Origin: Legionella hackeliae
GTDB lineage: Bacteria; Pseudomonadota; Gammaproteobacteria; Legionellales; Legionellaceae
Assembly: GCF_000953655.1 (NCBI RefSeq)
Contig: NZ_LN681225.1
Span: 760,001 to 824,000 of the forward strand
Length of the DNA stretch: 64,000 nt
Reading direction: 5' to 3'
The notes under the pieces were generated by a model that worked only from the letters and a program-made list of their open reading frames with translations, was not told the origin of the DNA and did no database searches. Both the position numbers and the translations under genes were made by a program. Each line of letters begins with the position of its first letter. Within the stretch, counting starts at the first letter, position 1. This document shows positions 47,263 through 57,045 of the stretch, piece after piece.

Positions 47263-49071
47263 ATGGCTAATTTGGCCGAAATAAAAAAACTTAGTGTCGC
47301 GTTTCAAACGTCAGAACAAACTATCACTGCTGTAGATAATCTGAGCTTTTCTCTTACGCCCGGGGAAACACTGGCCATGTTAGGTGAGTCAGGTTGCGGT
47401 AAATCATTAACTTCCTTAGCATTGATGCGATTATTACCCCCTCATGCTGTATATGGTAAAGTAAGCGAAGTAATCGTTCAGGGAGAGGATATACTCGCTA
47501 TACCTGAGTTTGTTATGCGTCGCCTGCGCGGAAAACGTCTGGCGATGGTTTTCCAAGAGCCCATGACCGCATTAAATCCGGTATTAACAATAAGTCAGCA
47601 ACTTATTGAAGCCTTGCCTCGAACTCCAAAAATGAATCGAGCACAAATAAAAGAGCGGTTAATTGCCTTGCTTCATGAAGTTGAAATTCCCAAACCGCAT
47701 TTGCGTCTAGATCAGTATCCTCATCAACTGTCAGGTGGGCAAAAGCAACGAATCGTTATTGCTATGGCTTTGGCAAGTAATCCGGAAATTTTAATCGCTG
47801 ATGAACCCACAACTGCTTTGGATGTCACGATTCAAGCCCAAATTTTGGCCTTGCTTAAAAAATTACAACGTCAGCATAATATGAGTATGCTGTTGATTAC
47901 GCATGATTTGGGCGTTGTCAAAGAAGCTGCTGATCGTGTTTGTGTTATGTATGCAGGACAAGTGGTTGAACAAGCCACTGTTGAAGAGTTTTTTACACAG
48001 GTCAAACATCCTTATTCTCAACAATTGATGGCTTCAGTACCTAATTTTAATAAACGAGGTCAACGCTTACAAACCATCGCTGGAGCTGTACCTACGCTTG
48101 ATGACCTACCTTTAGGATGTCGTTTTCATCCTCGTTGTGCTCATGCATTTTCCCCCTGCAATCATGTAGAGCCGCAGTTGCAAAACATTGGCGAGCGAAC
48201 AGTACGTTGCCATCTTTATCCTCAGTTAACCGAACCCCCTTCTTTGGAAATACAAAGAAAATCATTGGCACCAGAAATGGGGGCAGTTTCGAATCAGCCT
48301 ATACTCTCTGCCAAAGATTTATCGGTTTATTTTTATATTAAAAAGGGGTTGTTTAAAGGGAGTGAGGAAATTAAAGCAGTGGATGGTCTATCCTTGGAGC
48401 TCTATTCAGGGAAAACCCTGGCGCTGGTTGGTGAGTCTGGTTGTGGTAAAACAACTGCCAGTCGTGCTTTGCTCCGATTACAACCCATTAGTGGGGGAGC
48501 AGTGATTTATCGCGGTGAAGATGTTAGATGCTTAAAGAGAGAGCGATTACGTAACTATCGAAAAAAAGTGCAAATTATTTTTCAGGATCCGTTCTCTTCT
48601 ATGAACCCACGCATGACGGTGGCTGAAATTTTAGCGGAAGGGATGCTTGCCCAAGGCGCGTCGACACAGTTAATCAAGAAAAAACAGCACACTTTACTTG
48701 AGCAGGTAAATTTGCCACGAAATAGTCTTCATCGCTACCCTCATCAATTTTCAGGCGGCCAACGGCAACGCATTTGCATTGCCCGTGCATTAGCTACTGA
48801 GCCTGAGTTACTTATTTGTGATGAACCTACCAGTGCTTTGGACATCTCTGTACAGGCACAAATTTTAAATTTACTTAAAGAACTTCAACAGGAAAAAGGG
48901 TTGGCTTATTTGTTCATTACCCATAACATGGCTGTGGTGTCTTATATAGCCGATGATGTGCTTGTCATGCGACACGGACAAGTCGTTGAGCATGGCAGCT
49001 GTGAGCAAATTCTAAAATATCCAAAACACCCCTATACTCAACAATTACTGGCCAGTGTTTTGCAAGTTTAA
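47263..49071 (+). CDS. Double-ATPase oligopeptide ABC transporter protein, YejF-like
   Basis: A 602-residue fusion of two ATP-binding subunits of the Dpp/Opp type. The first half has Walker A GESGCGKSL, signature [15 protein letters not shown] and DEPTTALDVTIQAQI, then the oligopeptide C-terminal motif GCRFHPRCAHAFSPC with its cysteine cluster. The second half has GESGCGKTT, FSGGQRQRICIARAL and DEPTSALDISVQAQ. This matches YejF, the ATPase of the YejABEF peptide importer. No permease or binding-protein genes lie beside it, so its partners must be elsewhere. Confidence 0.9.
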   Translation: MANLAEIKKLSVAFQTSEQTITAVDNLSFSLTPGETLAMLGESGCGKSLTSLALMRLLPPHAVYGKVSEVIVQGEDILAIPEFVMRRLRGKRLAMVFQEPMTALNPVLTISQQLIEALPRTPKMNRAQIKERLIALLHEVEIPKPHLRLDQYPHQLSGGQKQRIVIAMALASNPEILIADEPTTALDVTIQAQILALLKKLQRQHNMSMLLITHDLGVVKEAADRVCVMYAGQVVEQATVEEFFTQVKHPYSQQLMASVPNFNKRGQRLQTIAGAVPTLDDLPLGCRFHPRCAHAFSPCNHVEPQLQNIGERTVRCHLYPQLTEPPSLEIQRKSLAPEMGAVSNQPILSAKDLSVYFYIKKGLFKGSEEIKAVDGLSLELYSGKTLALVGESGCGKTTASRALLRLQPISGGAVIYRGEDVRCLKRERLRNYRKKVQIIFQDPFSSMNPRMTVAEILAEGMLAQGASTQLIKKKQHTLLEQVNLPRNSLHRYPHQFSGGQRQRICIARALATEPELLICDEPTSALDISVQAQILNLLKELQQEKGLAYLFITHNMAVVSYIADDVLVMRHGQVVEHGSCEQILKYPKHPYTQQLLASVLQV

Positions 49072-49077
49072 TCTGTT

Positions 49078-49467
49078 TTATACTAACGCTTTTTTCTGGG
49101 CTAACTCTTCGGTTAATGCGCGGTATCCCTCACTTAAAGCAGCAATAACCCCCTCGGGATGCGCTTCTTCGAGAGCCTTATCCAATTGTTCATTCTCTTG
49201 TCTTAATTCACCTAATTCAATTGCCAAAGCTCGAGTTGGTTTAGCTTCATATTGCGCTAGCTTGTAATCATATAGCGCATGCCTTTCCTCTGAGAGGATG
49301 AGAATTTCATTTAACTTATCCATTCGTCTATCAATTTCCTGCTTCAAACGCTGCAGTGCTTCTTCAGCGTGAGCTATGCGTATTTTGCGTGACTCGTGCT
49401 CATTCTGATCGAGCACTTTCTTGTAGGTGGAAAAACCACCCTTTGTGTCAAAAAATACATTGGTCAT
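49078..49467 (-). CDS. Short coiled-coil orphan
   Basis: A 129-residue helical protein with heptad-like spacing over residues 20-125 (for example EEALQRLKQEIDRRMDKLNEIL). I do not recognise it. It lies 14 bp downstream of the larger orphan on the same strand, so they are probably one operon. A partner or adaptor of the larger protein is plausible. Confidence 0.55.
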   Translation of the reverse strand: MTNVFFDTKGGFSTYKKVLDQNEHESRKIRIAHAEEALQRLKQEIDRRMDKLNEILILSEERHALYDYKLAQYEAKPTRALAIELGELRQENEQLDKALEEAHPEGVIAALSEGYRALTEELAQKKALV

Positions 49468-49481
49468 ATTTTCTGCTCCAA

Positions 49482-51311
49482 TTAGATCTTGGGATCAACA
49501 TCTGATATTGCCGGAACAGCTTGCTGCTCTTCATTCGCTGTCTTAACTATTGTTGTTGTTGAGGGTAAGGATATGCTATCCACCAAAATTTCAGCGCGAT
49601 TATACTCAGGAGAGGAGGCTGTTATTTCTTCAAGTTTAGTAAGTGCATCCGATAAATCTTTTGATTCAGCGTGATGAGGCTCTTGAGTGTTTTCTAATAT
49701 CCTGCTTAAGAAGTCGCAGCTTGAAGTTATTCCATTCTCAATAAGATGGGCATACTCTTCAGTTAATCGTTTAGTGTGGTTCTCACGTTTCTGCACCTCT
49801 GTTTCGTAAGTTTGCATTTCATTAGCAAATTGTTTTTCCTGATACAAGATTGCTGAGCCGGCAGCTAACGCTGAAGTTCCGGCAAGTGCTGTTCCAACTA
49901 TTGCTAGTGTGGTATAGATTCCCACTTCAATTGCAATGCCAACCGGGGCGAGAACGCCAGTTAAGATTAAAATTAAAGAAATAGTAGTTAATACTGCCAG
50001 AGCTCCTACTATAAGCAATTCTTGGTTACGTTCCCCAAAATTTTGGTCGTGCTTCATTGGCGGTGAAATTTTTTTATTGTTATTTTTTTCAATTTCGCTA
50101 TCTCTAGTTTTTATTAAAGATGCTTTGTAAGCTTCGTTGGCCTCATCAACGGTGCTTTTCATCAATTCAGACAAGGATTTATTTTGATAATTTTTTGCCT
50201 GGTTAGATAGGTTATGACGTTCTTGACGAAATTGTCTGGCTTTTTCTAAAAAAGAGGAGCGTACATGCTCGGGTATGTACTCCTCATCTTTCTGAGCTTG
50301 TACCGAAAGCTCAAATTGTATAGCAAAAAAAGTTAATTGATTCTTGTAAATTAAGTCAGCTTTCTCGGGGCCTTCATTAAGTTGAGAGATAGAAAAATTG
50401 ACGGTATCATAAATTTCTTTCAAAGTTGTTGAGTAATTCTCATCCTTAAAGAAATTAATATCTTCTACAGAATTCTTTTCAATATCTTCAATAATTTTCA
50501 ATAACTGGTCGTTAGAGAAATTTTCTCTGATAAATTTAAAATAATCTAACAATTGCTGCTTCTTCAAATCACGATTATCAATATTTTGGTTAGAAATAAT
50601 ACGTAAGTTGAGTGCATTGAGTTCTGGAACCGAAACTTCGCCATTTTTTTGAAGTATTGAGGATATTAACTGATAGACTTTTGGGGAGCCTAAGTCTGCT
50701 TTAATTTGTTCCTGCAGCTCTTCTAGCTGAACTGCTGATGCTGATGGTGAAGTAATAAAATTTTCATGGGCAAAGAAGCTTGTCGTTCTCTGTTCAAGAG
50801 GGTCGGTGCCATTTTTAGAAATTTGTAGTGTCCAGTGATTGGGGACTTTTGTATTTGCCATAAAACCTAAGGCACATAATTGCCCTTTTTCATCTCGATA
50901 AGCGAAGCGCAGCACTACATGATTACTTTGGTTGAACCATAGTGAAAGTTGTTTTTCGATATCCTCGTCAAATTTTTTTCTTGCATCACTATTTACAGGA
51001 TATTGTTTTGCTTGCTTCTCTAAAGCATCAATGTGTTCCGCGGCATAACTTTTAAAGAGGTCAATAGCCAGCCCCCCGTCTAAATTTCCTTGTAAATATT
51101 GTTGTTTATACATGTCCTCAGAACTACAAACTTTGGCAAATTCAGCAAAAGTGGAAGTAAAGTCAACAAGAGACATTCTAGGAATATCTTTTTCTAGCGT
51201 TGATTTATTTTCTTCATAGCTTCTTATTTTAAAGTATTTATCTTGCTCAGACTGGATAGTCCACAATGCTTTAAAAACATCAATCACCGAACCACTTAAT
51301 TTTTTAAACAT
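49482..51311 (-). CDS. Large orphan with a two-helix membrane hairpin
   Basis: Unrecognised protein of 609 residues. The N-terminal 420 residues are helical and polar; a beta-rich patch (VVLRFAYRDEKGQLCALGF) sits near 125-175. About residues 430-495 contain two long hydrophobic helices (LLIVGALAVLTTISLILILTG and IYTTLAIVGTALAGTSALAAG) followed by a coiled coil. The C-terminus is Glu/Ser-rich and ends acidic. This soluble-plus-hairpin design is frequent in Legionella effectors that insert into host membranes. Its upstream region has a CTTAAT but no second half-site. Confidence 0.55.
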   Translation of the reverse strand: MFKKLSGSVIDVFKALWTIQSEQDKYFKIRSYEENKSTLEKDIPRMSLVDFTSTFAEFAKVCSSEDMYKQQYLQGNLDGGLAIDLFKSYAAEHIDALEKQAKQYPVNSDARKKFDEDIEKQLSLWFNQSNHVVLRFAYRDEKGQLCALGFMANTKVPNHWTLQISKNGTDPLEQRTTSFFAHENFITSPSASAVQLEELQEQIKADLGSPKVYQLISSILQKNGEVSVPELNALNLRIISNQNIDNRDLKKQQLLDYFKFIRENFSNDQLLKIIEDIEKNSVEDINFFKDENYSTTLKEIYDTVNFSISQLNEGPEKADLIYKNQLTFFAIQFELSVQAQKDEEYIPEHVRSSFLEKARQFRQERHNLSNQAKNYQNKSLSELMKSTVDEANEAYKASLIKTRDSEIEKNNNKKISPPMKHDQNFGERNQELLIVGALAVLTTISLILILTGVLAPVGIAIEVGIYTTLAIVGTALAGTSALAAGSAILYQEKQFANEMQTYETEVQKRENHTKRLTEEYAHLIENGITSSCDFLSRILENTQEPHHAESKDLSDALTKLEEITASSPEYNRAEILVDSISLPSTTTIVKTANEEQQAVPAISDVDPKI

Positions 51312-51456
51312 TTTTAAACTTCACTATATCTATATACTATTAACTAAGAGTGTATCTATTTTAGATTAAGAAAATATTACGTTCATAATGAAAATATGAG
51401 TAGCACTCTAAAAGGAAATAATTTCTTATAAGGAATAGTCGTAAGTGAGAGGAGCA

Positions 51457-51478
51457 GGTTGGGTCATATGACCCAACC
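51457..51478. terminator. Perfect 22-bp palindrome after proS
   Basis: GGTTGGGTCATATGACCCAACC, fully self-complementary, lies 14 bp downstream of the proS stop codon. The core GTTGGGTC/ACCCAAC also occurs in the hairpin at 17754-17782. There is no T-tract on the minus strand, so it is an imperfect terminator or a dyad operator. Confidence 0.5.
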
Positions 51479-51491
51479 AAATTGAGAAGCA

Positions 51492-53195
51492 TCAGAATAA
51501 ACCGGCAGTAAAGGTCTTCAACTCTGCCAGGGGAATAAGTTTTACTTCATCACTGTTGCGTGCTTTATATTCCACCACATTTTGTTCCAGATTCCGTTCA
51601 CCAATGACCAGACGATGGGGAATACCAATGAGATCACTATCAGCAAACAACACGCCCGGACGTTCATTACGATCATCAAGGAGTACATCAATTCCAAGTG
51701 CTGTGAATTGTTGATAAAGTGACTCAGCCATCTCTTTAACAGTAGCTGAGCGATGTCCATTGATGGGAATTATTACCAATTGGAAGGGTGCTATGCTTTG
51801 TGGCCAGATGATACCGTTTGCATCATGGTGTTGTTCGATAGCAGCGGCAACCACACGACTGATACCCAAGCCGTAACAGCCCATGATCATTGTTTGCAAT
51901 TGACCGTGTTCATTAATCACGGCGGCTTTCATGGCTTTAGCGTATTTATCACCTAGCTGGAAAACATGGCCCACTTCAATTCCTCGACAGGAATATAATT
52001 TTCCTTTACCGTCAGGACTTGGATCACCTTCTTTAACATTGCGTAAATCATAAGCATCTTGATAAGTAGCATCACGACCCCACGCTGCATGGGCATAATG
52101 TTTATCCGCTTGATTAGCGCCACAAACAAAAGCTGTCATTGCCAGAGCTTGATGGTCAACAATAACAGGGATATCAAGACCAACAGGGCCAATAGAACCA
52201 ACAGGGACCTTTAATCTTTGTACGATAGTTTGATCATCAACAAATTGTAAGGGGGCTTTTACAAGAGGATGTTTTATGGCTTTTACTTCATTCAGCTCAT
52301 CATCACCACGCAATACCAAAGCTACAAGAGGATGAGCTTCACCAACAACAATCAACGTTTTGACCATGTCTTTTGCATCAATCTTTAAAAAATCAGCGAC
52401 TTCAGTAATCGTTTTTTGTCCTGGTGTATTAACAATAGTCATTGTCTCTTTAGGATGAGTATTTGCTTTTTTAGGAGATAGGGAGGTAGCTTGTTCGATA
52501 TTGGCCGCATAACTACTTTCATCACTATAGAAAATTAAATCTTCGCCGGAATCAGCTAACACCTGAAACTCATGAGAGGCGGAACCACCAATGGCGCCTG
52601 TATCTGCTTCTACAGCGCGATAACGTAAGCCCAATCGATCAAAAATGCGACAATAGGCTTGGTACATGGCATCATAAGTTTCTTGCAACGATTCCTGGCT
52701 TAAATGAAAGGAATAAGCATCTTTCATAATGAATTCACGGGCGCGCATTACACCAAAGCGAGGACGAATCTCATCACGGAACTTAGTCTGAATCTGATAA
52801 AAATTCGCAGGTAATTGCTTATAAGATTGTAATTCACTTCGCATCAAGTCAGTAATCACTTCTTCATGCGTAGGACCAAAACAATAATCACGGTCATTAC
52901 TATCCTTCATTGTCAATAATTGACCGCCAAAGGTTTCCCACCGTCCTGTTTCTTGCCATAACTCAGCAGGCTGAACTGCAGGCATCAGCAATTCCATAGC
53001 ATGCGTGCGATTCATTTCTTCACGAACAATGTACTCGACTTTACGTAACACCTTGAGTCCAAGAGGTAACCAGGTATATAGGCCTGAGCCGAGTTTGCGA
53101 ATCATTCCGGCTCTTAGCATGAGTTGATGCGAAACAATTTCTGCATCATTTGGGGTCTCTTTGAGAGTAGCCAATAACCATTGCGATGTGCGCAT
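51492..53195 (-). CDS. proS: Prolyl-tRNA synthetase (bacterial type)
   Basis: Charges tRNA-Pro. The 567 residues include class II motif 1 ([19 protein letters not shown]), motif 2 ([26 protein letters not shown]), the insertion domain that hydrolyses Ala-tRNA-Pro (about 225-380), motif 3 ([17 protein letters not shown]) and the anticodon-binding C-terminus. Length and order match the bacterial editing form. Confidence 0.97.
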   Translation of the reverse strand: MRTSQWLLATLKETPNDAEIVSHQLMLRAGMIRKLGSGLYTWLPLGLKVLRKVEYIVREEMNRTHAMELLMPAVQPAELWQETGRWETFGGQLLTMKDSNDRDYCFGPTHEEVITDLMRSELQSYKQLPANFYQIQTKFRDEIRPRFGVMRAREFIMKDAYSFHLSQESLQETYDAMYQAYCRIFDRLGLRYRAVEADTGAIGGSASHEFQVLADSGEDLIFYSDESSYAANIEQATSLSPKKANTHPKETMTIVNTPGQKTITEVADFLKIDAKDMVKTLIVVGEAHPLVALVLRGDDELNEVKAIKHPLVKAPLQFVDDQTIVQRLKVPVGSIGPVGLDIPVIVDHQALAMTAFVCGANQADKHYAHAAWGRDATYQDAYDLRNVKEGDPSPDGKGKLYSCRGIEVGHVFQLGDKYAKAMKAAVINEHGQLQTMIMGCYGLGISRVVAAAIEQHHDANGIIWPQSIAPFQLVIIPINGHRSATVKEMAESLYQQFTALGIDVLLDDRNERPGVLFADSDLIGIPHRLVIGERNLEQNVVEYKARNSDEVKLIPLAELKTFTAGLF

Positions 53196-53268
53196 GCTTG
53201 CTCCTGCTGATAATACAAAAGCAAGTATTATATACTGCGGTGATTAACAAACAAGAGTGATACTGAAC

Positions 53269-54150
53269 GTGAATACCCTTGCTCTTATTCAAACCTTCTG
53301 TAAGGTCGTGCAATGTCGAAGTTTCACTGCAGCCGCAAAGCAATTAACCATTTCGCCTGCAGCAGTTAGCAAACAAATTAACTTACTCGAGGCTGAGCTA
53401 GGAGTAATGTTGCTTGAACGTACCACACGTAAAGTCTCTCTAACTTCAATTGGTGAGAGTTATTTTCAAGAGGTACAAGCTGTTTTGCACGCTCTAGAGC
53501 AGGCAAAAACAGTGGTCATTGCTTCACAAGCAGAACCTAAAGGTGTTCTACGGGTCAAAAGTTCCCGCTTTTTTGCCGAAACAATAATCTTACCGCGTAT
53601 GCCTGCTTTAATTGCCCAATATCCACAACTTGTTTTGGATTTGCAAATCGCCGAAGAAGTCCCGCATTTACTGGAAGAGGAGCTTGATGTCGTTTACGGC
53701 ATGTCGATGCAAGTCGCCTCAAATTCGATACAGAAAAAAATAACGACCACTCGTTACGTATTTTGTGCCGCACCGACCTACCTTGAGTCTCATGGATATC
53801 CCAGGCGAGCGCTTGATTTACAAGCTCACAGTTATTTAACCCACAGTATGCGTTCCCCTAATGATAGTTGGGTATTTCCTTCAGGAGAGATTATTCAACT
53901 GCAACCAAAGATGTATCTTAATGATGCTGCTGCTTTGGCTGATTGTGCCATTCGTGGGCTCGGTATAGTAGCTTTGCATCACTATCAAGTGGCGGACTCT
54001 CTAAATCGTGGAGAATTGATAGAGTTATTTCCTGAATTCAAGATGCCTGTCATTCCAGTTTTTCTTTTTTACCATCCTGCAAGGTTTTTACAACCCAAGA
54101 TACGAGTTTGGGTAGATGCCATGACAGCCAATTTAGCAACGTTTATGTAA
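53269..54150 (+). CDS. LysR-family transcriptional regulator
   Basis: DNA-binding helix-turn-helix (RSFTAAAKQLTISPAAVSKQINLLE) followed by a LysR substrate-binding domain; 293 residues from GTG at 53269. An in-frame GTG 12 bases earlier (53257) would add four residues; neither has a perfect ribosome site, and I prefer 53269 because the NTLALIQTF opening fits the family start. It is divergent from proS with 73 bp between. Its targets are unknown. Confidence 0.8.
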   Translation: MNTLALIQTFCKVVQCRSFTAAAKQLTISPAAVSKQINLLEAELGVMLLERTTRKVSLTSIGESYFQEVQAVLHALEQAKTVVIASQAEPKGVLRVKSSRFFAETIILPRMPALIAQYPQLVLDLQIAEEVPHLLEEELDVVYGMSMQVASNSIQKKITTTRYVFCAAPTYLESHGYPRRALDLQAHSYLTHSMRSPNDSWVFPSGEIIQLQPKMYLNDAAALADCAIRGLGIVALHHYQVADSLNRGELIELFPEFKMPVIPVFLFYHPARFLQPKIRVWVDAMTANLATFM

Positions 54151-54198
54151 ACTTGCTAAGTGAAAGTTACTGGTAAAATTAAGTTTCTAACAGCTTGA

Positions 54199-54270
54199 TA
54201 TGGATTGCTTGGCTATGTCCATAATGACGATGTCCAGTTTTTCAATACGAGCAGCGCGAAGCAATCCATA
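54199..54270. repeat. Intergenic palindromic repeat, ERIC/REP-like remnant
   Basis: TATGGATTGCTT (54199-54210) and its exact complement AAGCAATCCATA (54259-54270) bracket 48 bases. The GGATTGCTT ... GCGAAGCAATCC ends and the internal AATGACG resemble dispersed intergenic palindromes known in several bacterial genomes. It lies between convergent genes and may also end transcription. Confidence 0.5.
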
Positions 54271-54290
54271 GGGATGGCTCTAAGACAGTG

Positions 54291-56618
54291 TTAGACTATC
54301 TGAAATGTTGAGGGATTTTTTTCAGCATCTTCAAGCACTTTTTTACTTTTTTCATATAACGGGAGAACTACCTTGTCATTTTCTTCCGTTGCATTCATTC
54401 TAAAATCGTTAAAATCAACTTTTCCAGTAGTTACGTCATAAATTGCACCAACTATACCAATAGATTCTTGATTAATCATTTGCCTTAAAATTTCACTCTC
54501 TTCATAGATTTGTCGCAAGGTATTGGCAACATTCAATTCAGTTACATGTTTGACGAACTGATTGTTTTTACTGCTTCTATTGGTTTTCGTTTCAGTTTCA
54601 GCCTGTACTGCCGGTTGAATTTTTTCTAATAACTCGGAGATATGCCCTTTTTTTACACCATCGCAAGCAGCTTGAATTGCTCCACAGCGAGTATGGCCTA
54701 AAACTACGATTAATTTTGCTCCAACTACATTACAGGCATACTCAATACTCGCCAGCACATCATTGTTAACGACATTTCCTGCAACTCTCGCGATAAATAA
54801 ATCACCAAAACTCATATCAAAAATAGTTTCAACGGGAACGCGAGAATCAATACAACCTAAAACAACCGCCATTGGATGCTGAGTTTCAGAGGTGTATTTA
54901 ATGTCAATTTTGGAACTTCTGTGGATTCTATGGTCTTGCAAGAAACGCTGGTTTCCTTCACGCAGCAAGCTTAATACTTGATAAGGTTTTAGGGTTGCCA
55001 ATACATCATAGGTTGTGACATTGATAAAATCGATATAATTATGAATGTCATATTGATCCTGGAATCCTATAAGGTTTAGTGCAATTTGTTTCAACGGCGC
55101 TTGTTCATCCTTGAATTCCTTAATTAATTCAATAATTTCCTTATCAACGTAATCTGAATAGCGGGCATCAATAATTAATTGAGAGTTCCTTGGAATAGAG
55201 TCAAGCTCAGCTATAAGAGATGCTTTATTTAAAAAAGTAATCTGCTGCGGCAGAATTAACCGGTTGGTAACACCATTGGGATAATTTTCTTTGACAATGT
55301 CCAATCGAGCCTTGCTGTTTGATTTTAAAATGTAAAAGAGACTAATACCCAAACCAATCAGAATACCTGCAAGTAAGTTAAAAGCAACAATACTAATCAC
55401 AGTAGCAATGAACGGAATAAATCGATCCATCCCTTGATTATAGACGTTGGTATAAATTGAGGGTTTAGTTAATTTATACCCTGTGAAAATCAAAATAACT
55501 GCTAGTGAGGATAATGGTATTTTATTAAGCCAATTAGCCATCAGCAAAACAGCGAGAAGAATAAAAAACCCATGTAAGACAGCAGCCATCTTCGTTCGGG
55601 CACCAGATTGAATATTAACCGAGGTGCGAACAATCACTGAGGTAATGGGAATACCACCCACTAAGCCGGCTGCAAGGTTACCGCAACCTTGCGCAATTAA
55701 TTCTCTATCCTTTGAACAACGACGTCGTTTTTTATCCAATTTTTCACTGGCTTTGACATTGAGCAAACTTTCCAGGGAGGCTACTATCGCAATAATGAGG
55801 GCGTACATATAGACCTTGGGATTCGTCCAGGCTCCCCAATTGGGAAATGTTAATTGGCTTAAAAAATCGGAAAATCCATCATGACGAGGAATATTCACTA
55901 ACTGTGGGTTATTTTGTGCAAACAGGGAGTTTGTGAAGATAAAGAGTTCATTGACCAAGATGCCTGCAATAACCACCACGATCGGAGCAGGGATGTTTTG
56001 TGTCAATTTATTTTTTGCCTTGTCCCCATAAATCAAAATAGCAAAGGAAATCAATGAAATAATTACAGCTCCTCCATTGATATGATAGGACAAATCATAC
56101 AGAGGATTAAATGTGACACTTTCAGTAGATTCCAACAAATGAGCTTTTAAATCTTGTAAATCATCAGAAAAAGTAAATGCTAAAGGCAGCTGCTTGATTA
56201 TAAGAAGAATTCCTATAGCACATAATAAACCTTGCACCACGTTGGAAGGAACATAATCAGCAACAAAACCTGCACGCAGACTACCGACTACAATTTGTAG
56301 CACGCCAGCTAAAACCAAGGCCAGCAAGAACACATTAAAGTCGCCTAACTGACTGATGGTGGCGAGTACTACGGCTGCCATCCCTGCGGCAGGACCGCTG
56401 ACACTGACCTGAGAACCGCTAATGGCACCAACAACAATACCACCAATGATGCCGCTTAAAATTCCGGAGAATAAAGGTGCTCCAGAAGCTAAGGCAATGC
56501 CTAGACATAATGGAATCGCAACAAGAAAAACTACGATAGCTGCAATGAAATCAAATTTAAAAGAGCGGTGTTTGTATACACGAAACCTACGAAGATTTGT
56601 TGTTAATGCTTCACGCAT
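54291..56618 (-). CDS. SulP transporter fused to STAS-like and beta-carbonic anhydrase domains
   Basis: A 775-residue fusion. Residues 20-432 are a SulP/SLC26 anion transporter (FDFIAAIVVFLVAIPLCLGIALASG and the SGSQVSVSGPAAGM loop); 450-535 resemble a STAS domain. Residues 545-775 are a beta-carbonic anhydrase with zinc ligands C589, H642 and C645 and the D591/R593 dyad (GCIDSRVP, GHTRCGAI). Such fusions are thought to import bicarbonate or exchange it with hydration of CO2. A sigma-70-like promoter lies at 56649-56677. The gene is intact. Confidence 0.92.
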   Translation of the reverse strand: MREALTTNLRRFRVYKHRSFKFDFIAAIVVFLVAIPLCLGIALASGAPLFSGILSGIIGGIVVGAISGSQVSVSGPAAGMAAVVLATISQLGDFNVFLLALVLAGVLQIVVGSLRAGFVADYVPSNVVQGLLCAIGILLIIKQLPLAFTFSDDLQDLKAHLLESTESVTFNPLYDLSYHINGGAVIISLISFAILIYGDKAKNKLTQNIPAPIVVVIAGILVNELFIFTNSLFAQNNPQLVNIPRHDGFSDFLSQLTFPNWGAWTNPKVYMYALIIAIVASLESLLNVKASEKLDKKRRRCSKDRELIAQGCGNLAAGLVGGIPITSVIVRTSVNIQSGARTKMAAVLHGFFILLAVLLMANWLNKIPLSSLAVILIFTGYKLTKPSIYTNVYNQGMDRFIPFIATVISIVAFNLLAGILIGLGISLFYILKSNSKARLDIVKENYPNGVTNRLILPQQITFLNKASLIAELDSIPRNSQLIIDARYSDYVDKEIIELIKEFKDEQAPLKQIALNLIGFQDQYDIHNYIDFINVTTYDVLATLKPYQVLSLLREGNQRFLQDHRIHRSSKIDIKYTSETQHPMAVVLGCIDSRVPVETIFDMSFGDLFIARVAGNVVNNDVLASIEYACNVVGAKLIVVLGHTRCGAIQAACDGVKKGHISELLEKIQPAVQAETETKTNRSSKNNQFVKHVTELNVANTLRQIYEESEILRQMINQESIGIVGAIYDVTTGKVDFNDFRMNATEENDKVVLPLYEKSKKVLEDAEKNPSTFQIV

Positions 56619-57045
56619 GATTAGTTATACCCTGATTTAGCCAACACAATACTAACGCAGTTTGTTTATTTTGTGAACCTATTTCTTTACAGAAAAGAAA
56701 AATTTCTTAACATTGACAGGTAAATTCAATAAAAATTCGTCATTTATTATTCAATGCAAAAGTTGAAACCGAATAACATCTTATTTATTTTCAACCTAGA
56801 TTACAATTATTCTCTTTGACAGAGTGTTAATAAAGCGGGTTGATAGATTAAGGTGCATGTAGCCTGAAGAAACTCCTCAGAATTTTGAAGAGAATAAAAT
56901 ATTCTTATTTAACTTATAATATCATTACGACTGCAGGGACCTGAAATTATACGAAGTATCGATTTCGGATCGTTGCGTTTTATAATGGCGGTTGTGGGGA
57001 CTCCTCAGGGATGAAGCGCGGAAGGGATTTAAGAATTACTACGAA
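56619..57045. other. Intergenic region upstream of the SulP-carbonic anhydrase gene
   Basis: The 427 bp hold the proposed promoter near the start codon of the fusion gene. The rest is AT-rich, with no ORF, tRNA or clear repeat. A TTGACA at about 56816 on the plus strand lacks a good -10. Confidence 0.5.
56649..56677 (-). promoter_or_regulatory. Putative sigma-70 promoter of the SulP-CA gene
   Basis: On the minus strand TTCACA, 17-base spacer, TAGTAT, about 31 bp ahead of the start codon. Confidence 0.4.

Noticed and set aside
49078-51311. Toxin-antitoxin pair
   Set aside because: Sizes (609 and 129 residues), order and lack of any toxin or DNA-binding motif do not fit.
51345-51385. CTTAAT on the minus strand ahead of the 609-residue orphan
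   Set aside because: No acceptable second half-site at 11-bp spacing and an ambiguous -10.
56800-56850. Plus-strand TTGACA as promoter of a small RNA
   Set aside because: The matching -10 position reads GTTGAT, no terminator follows, and no conserved structure is visible.
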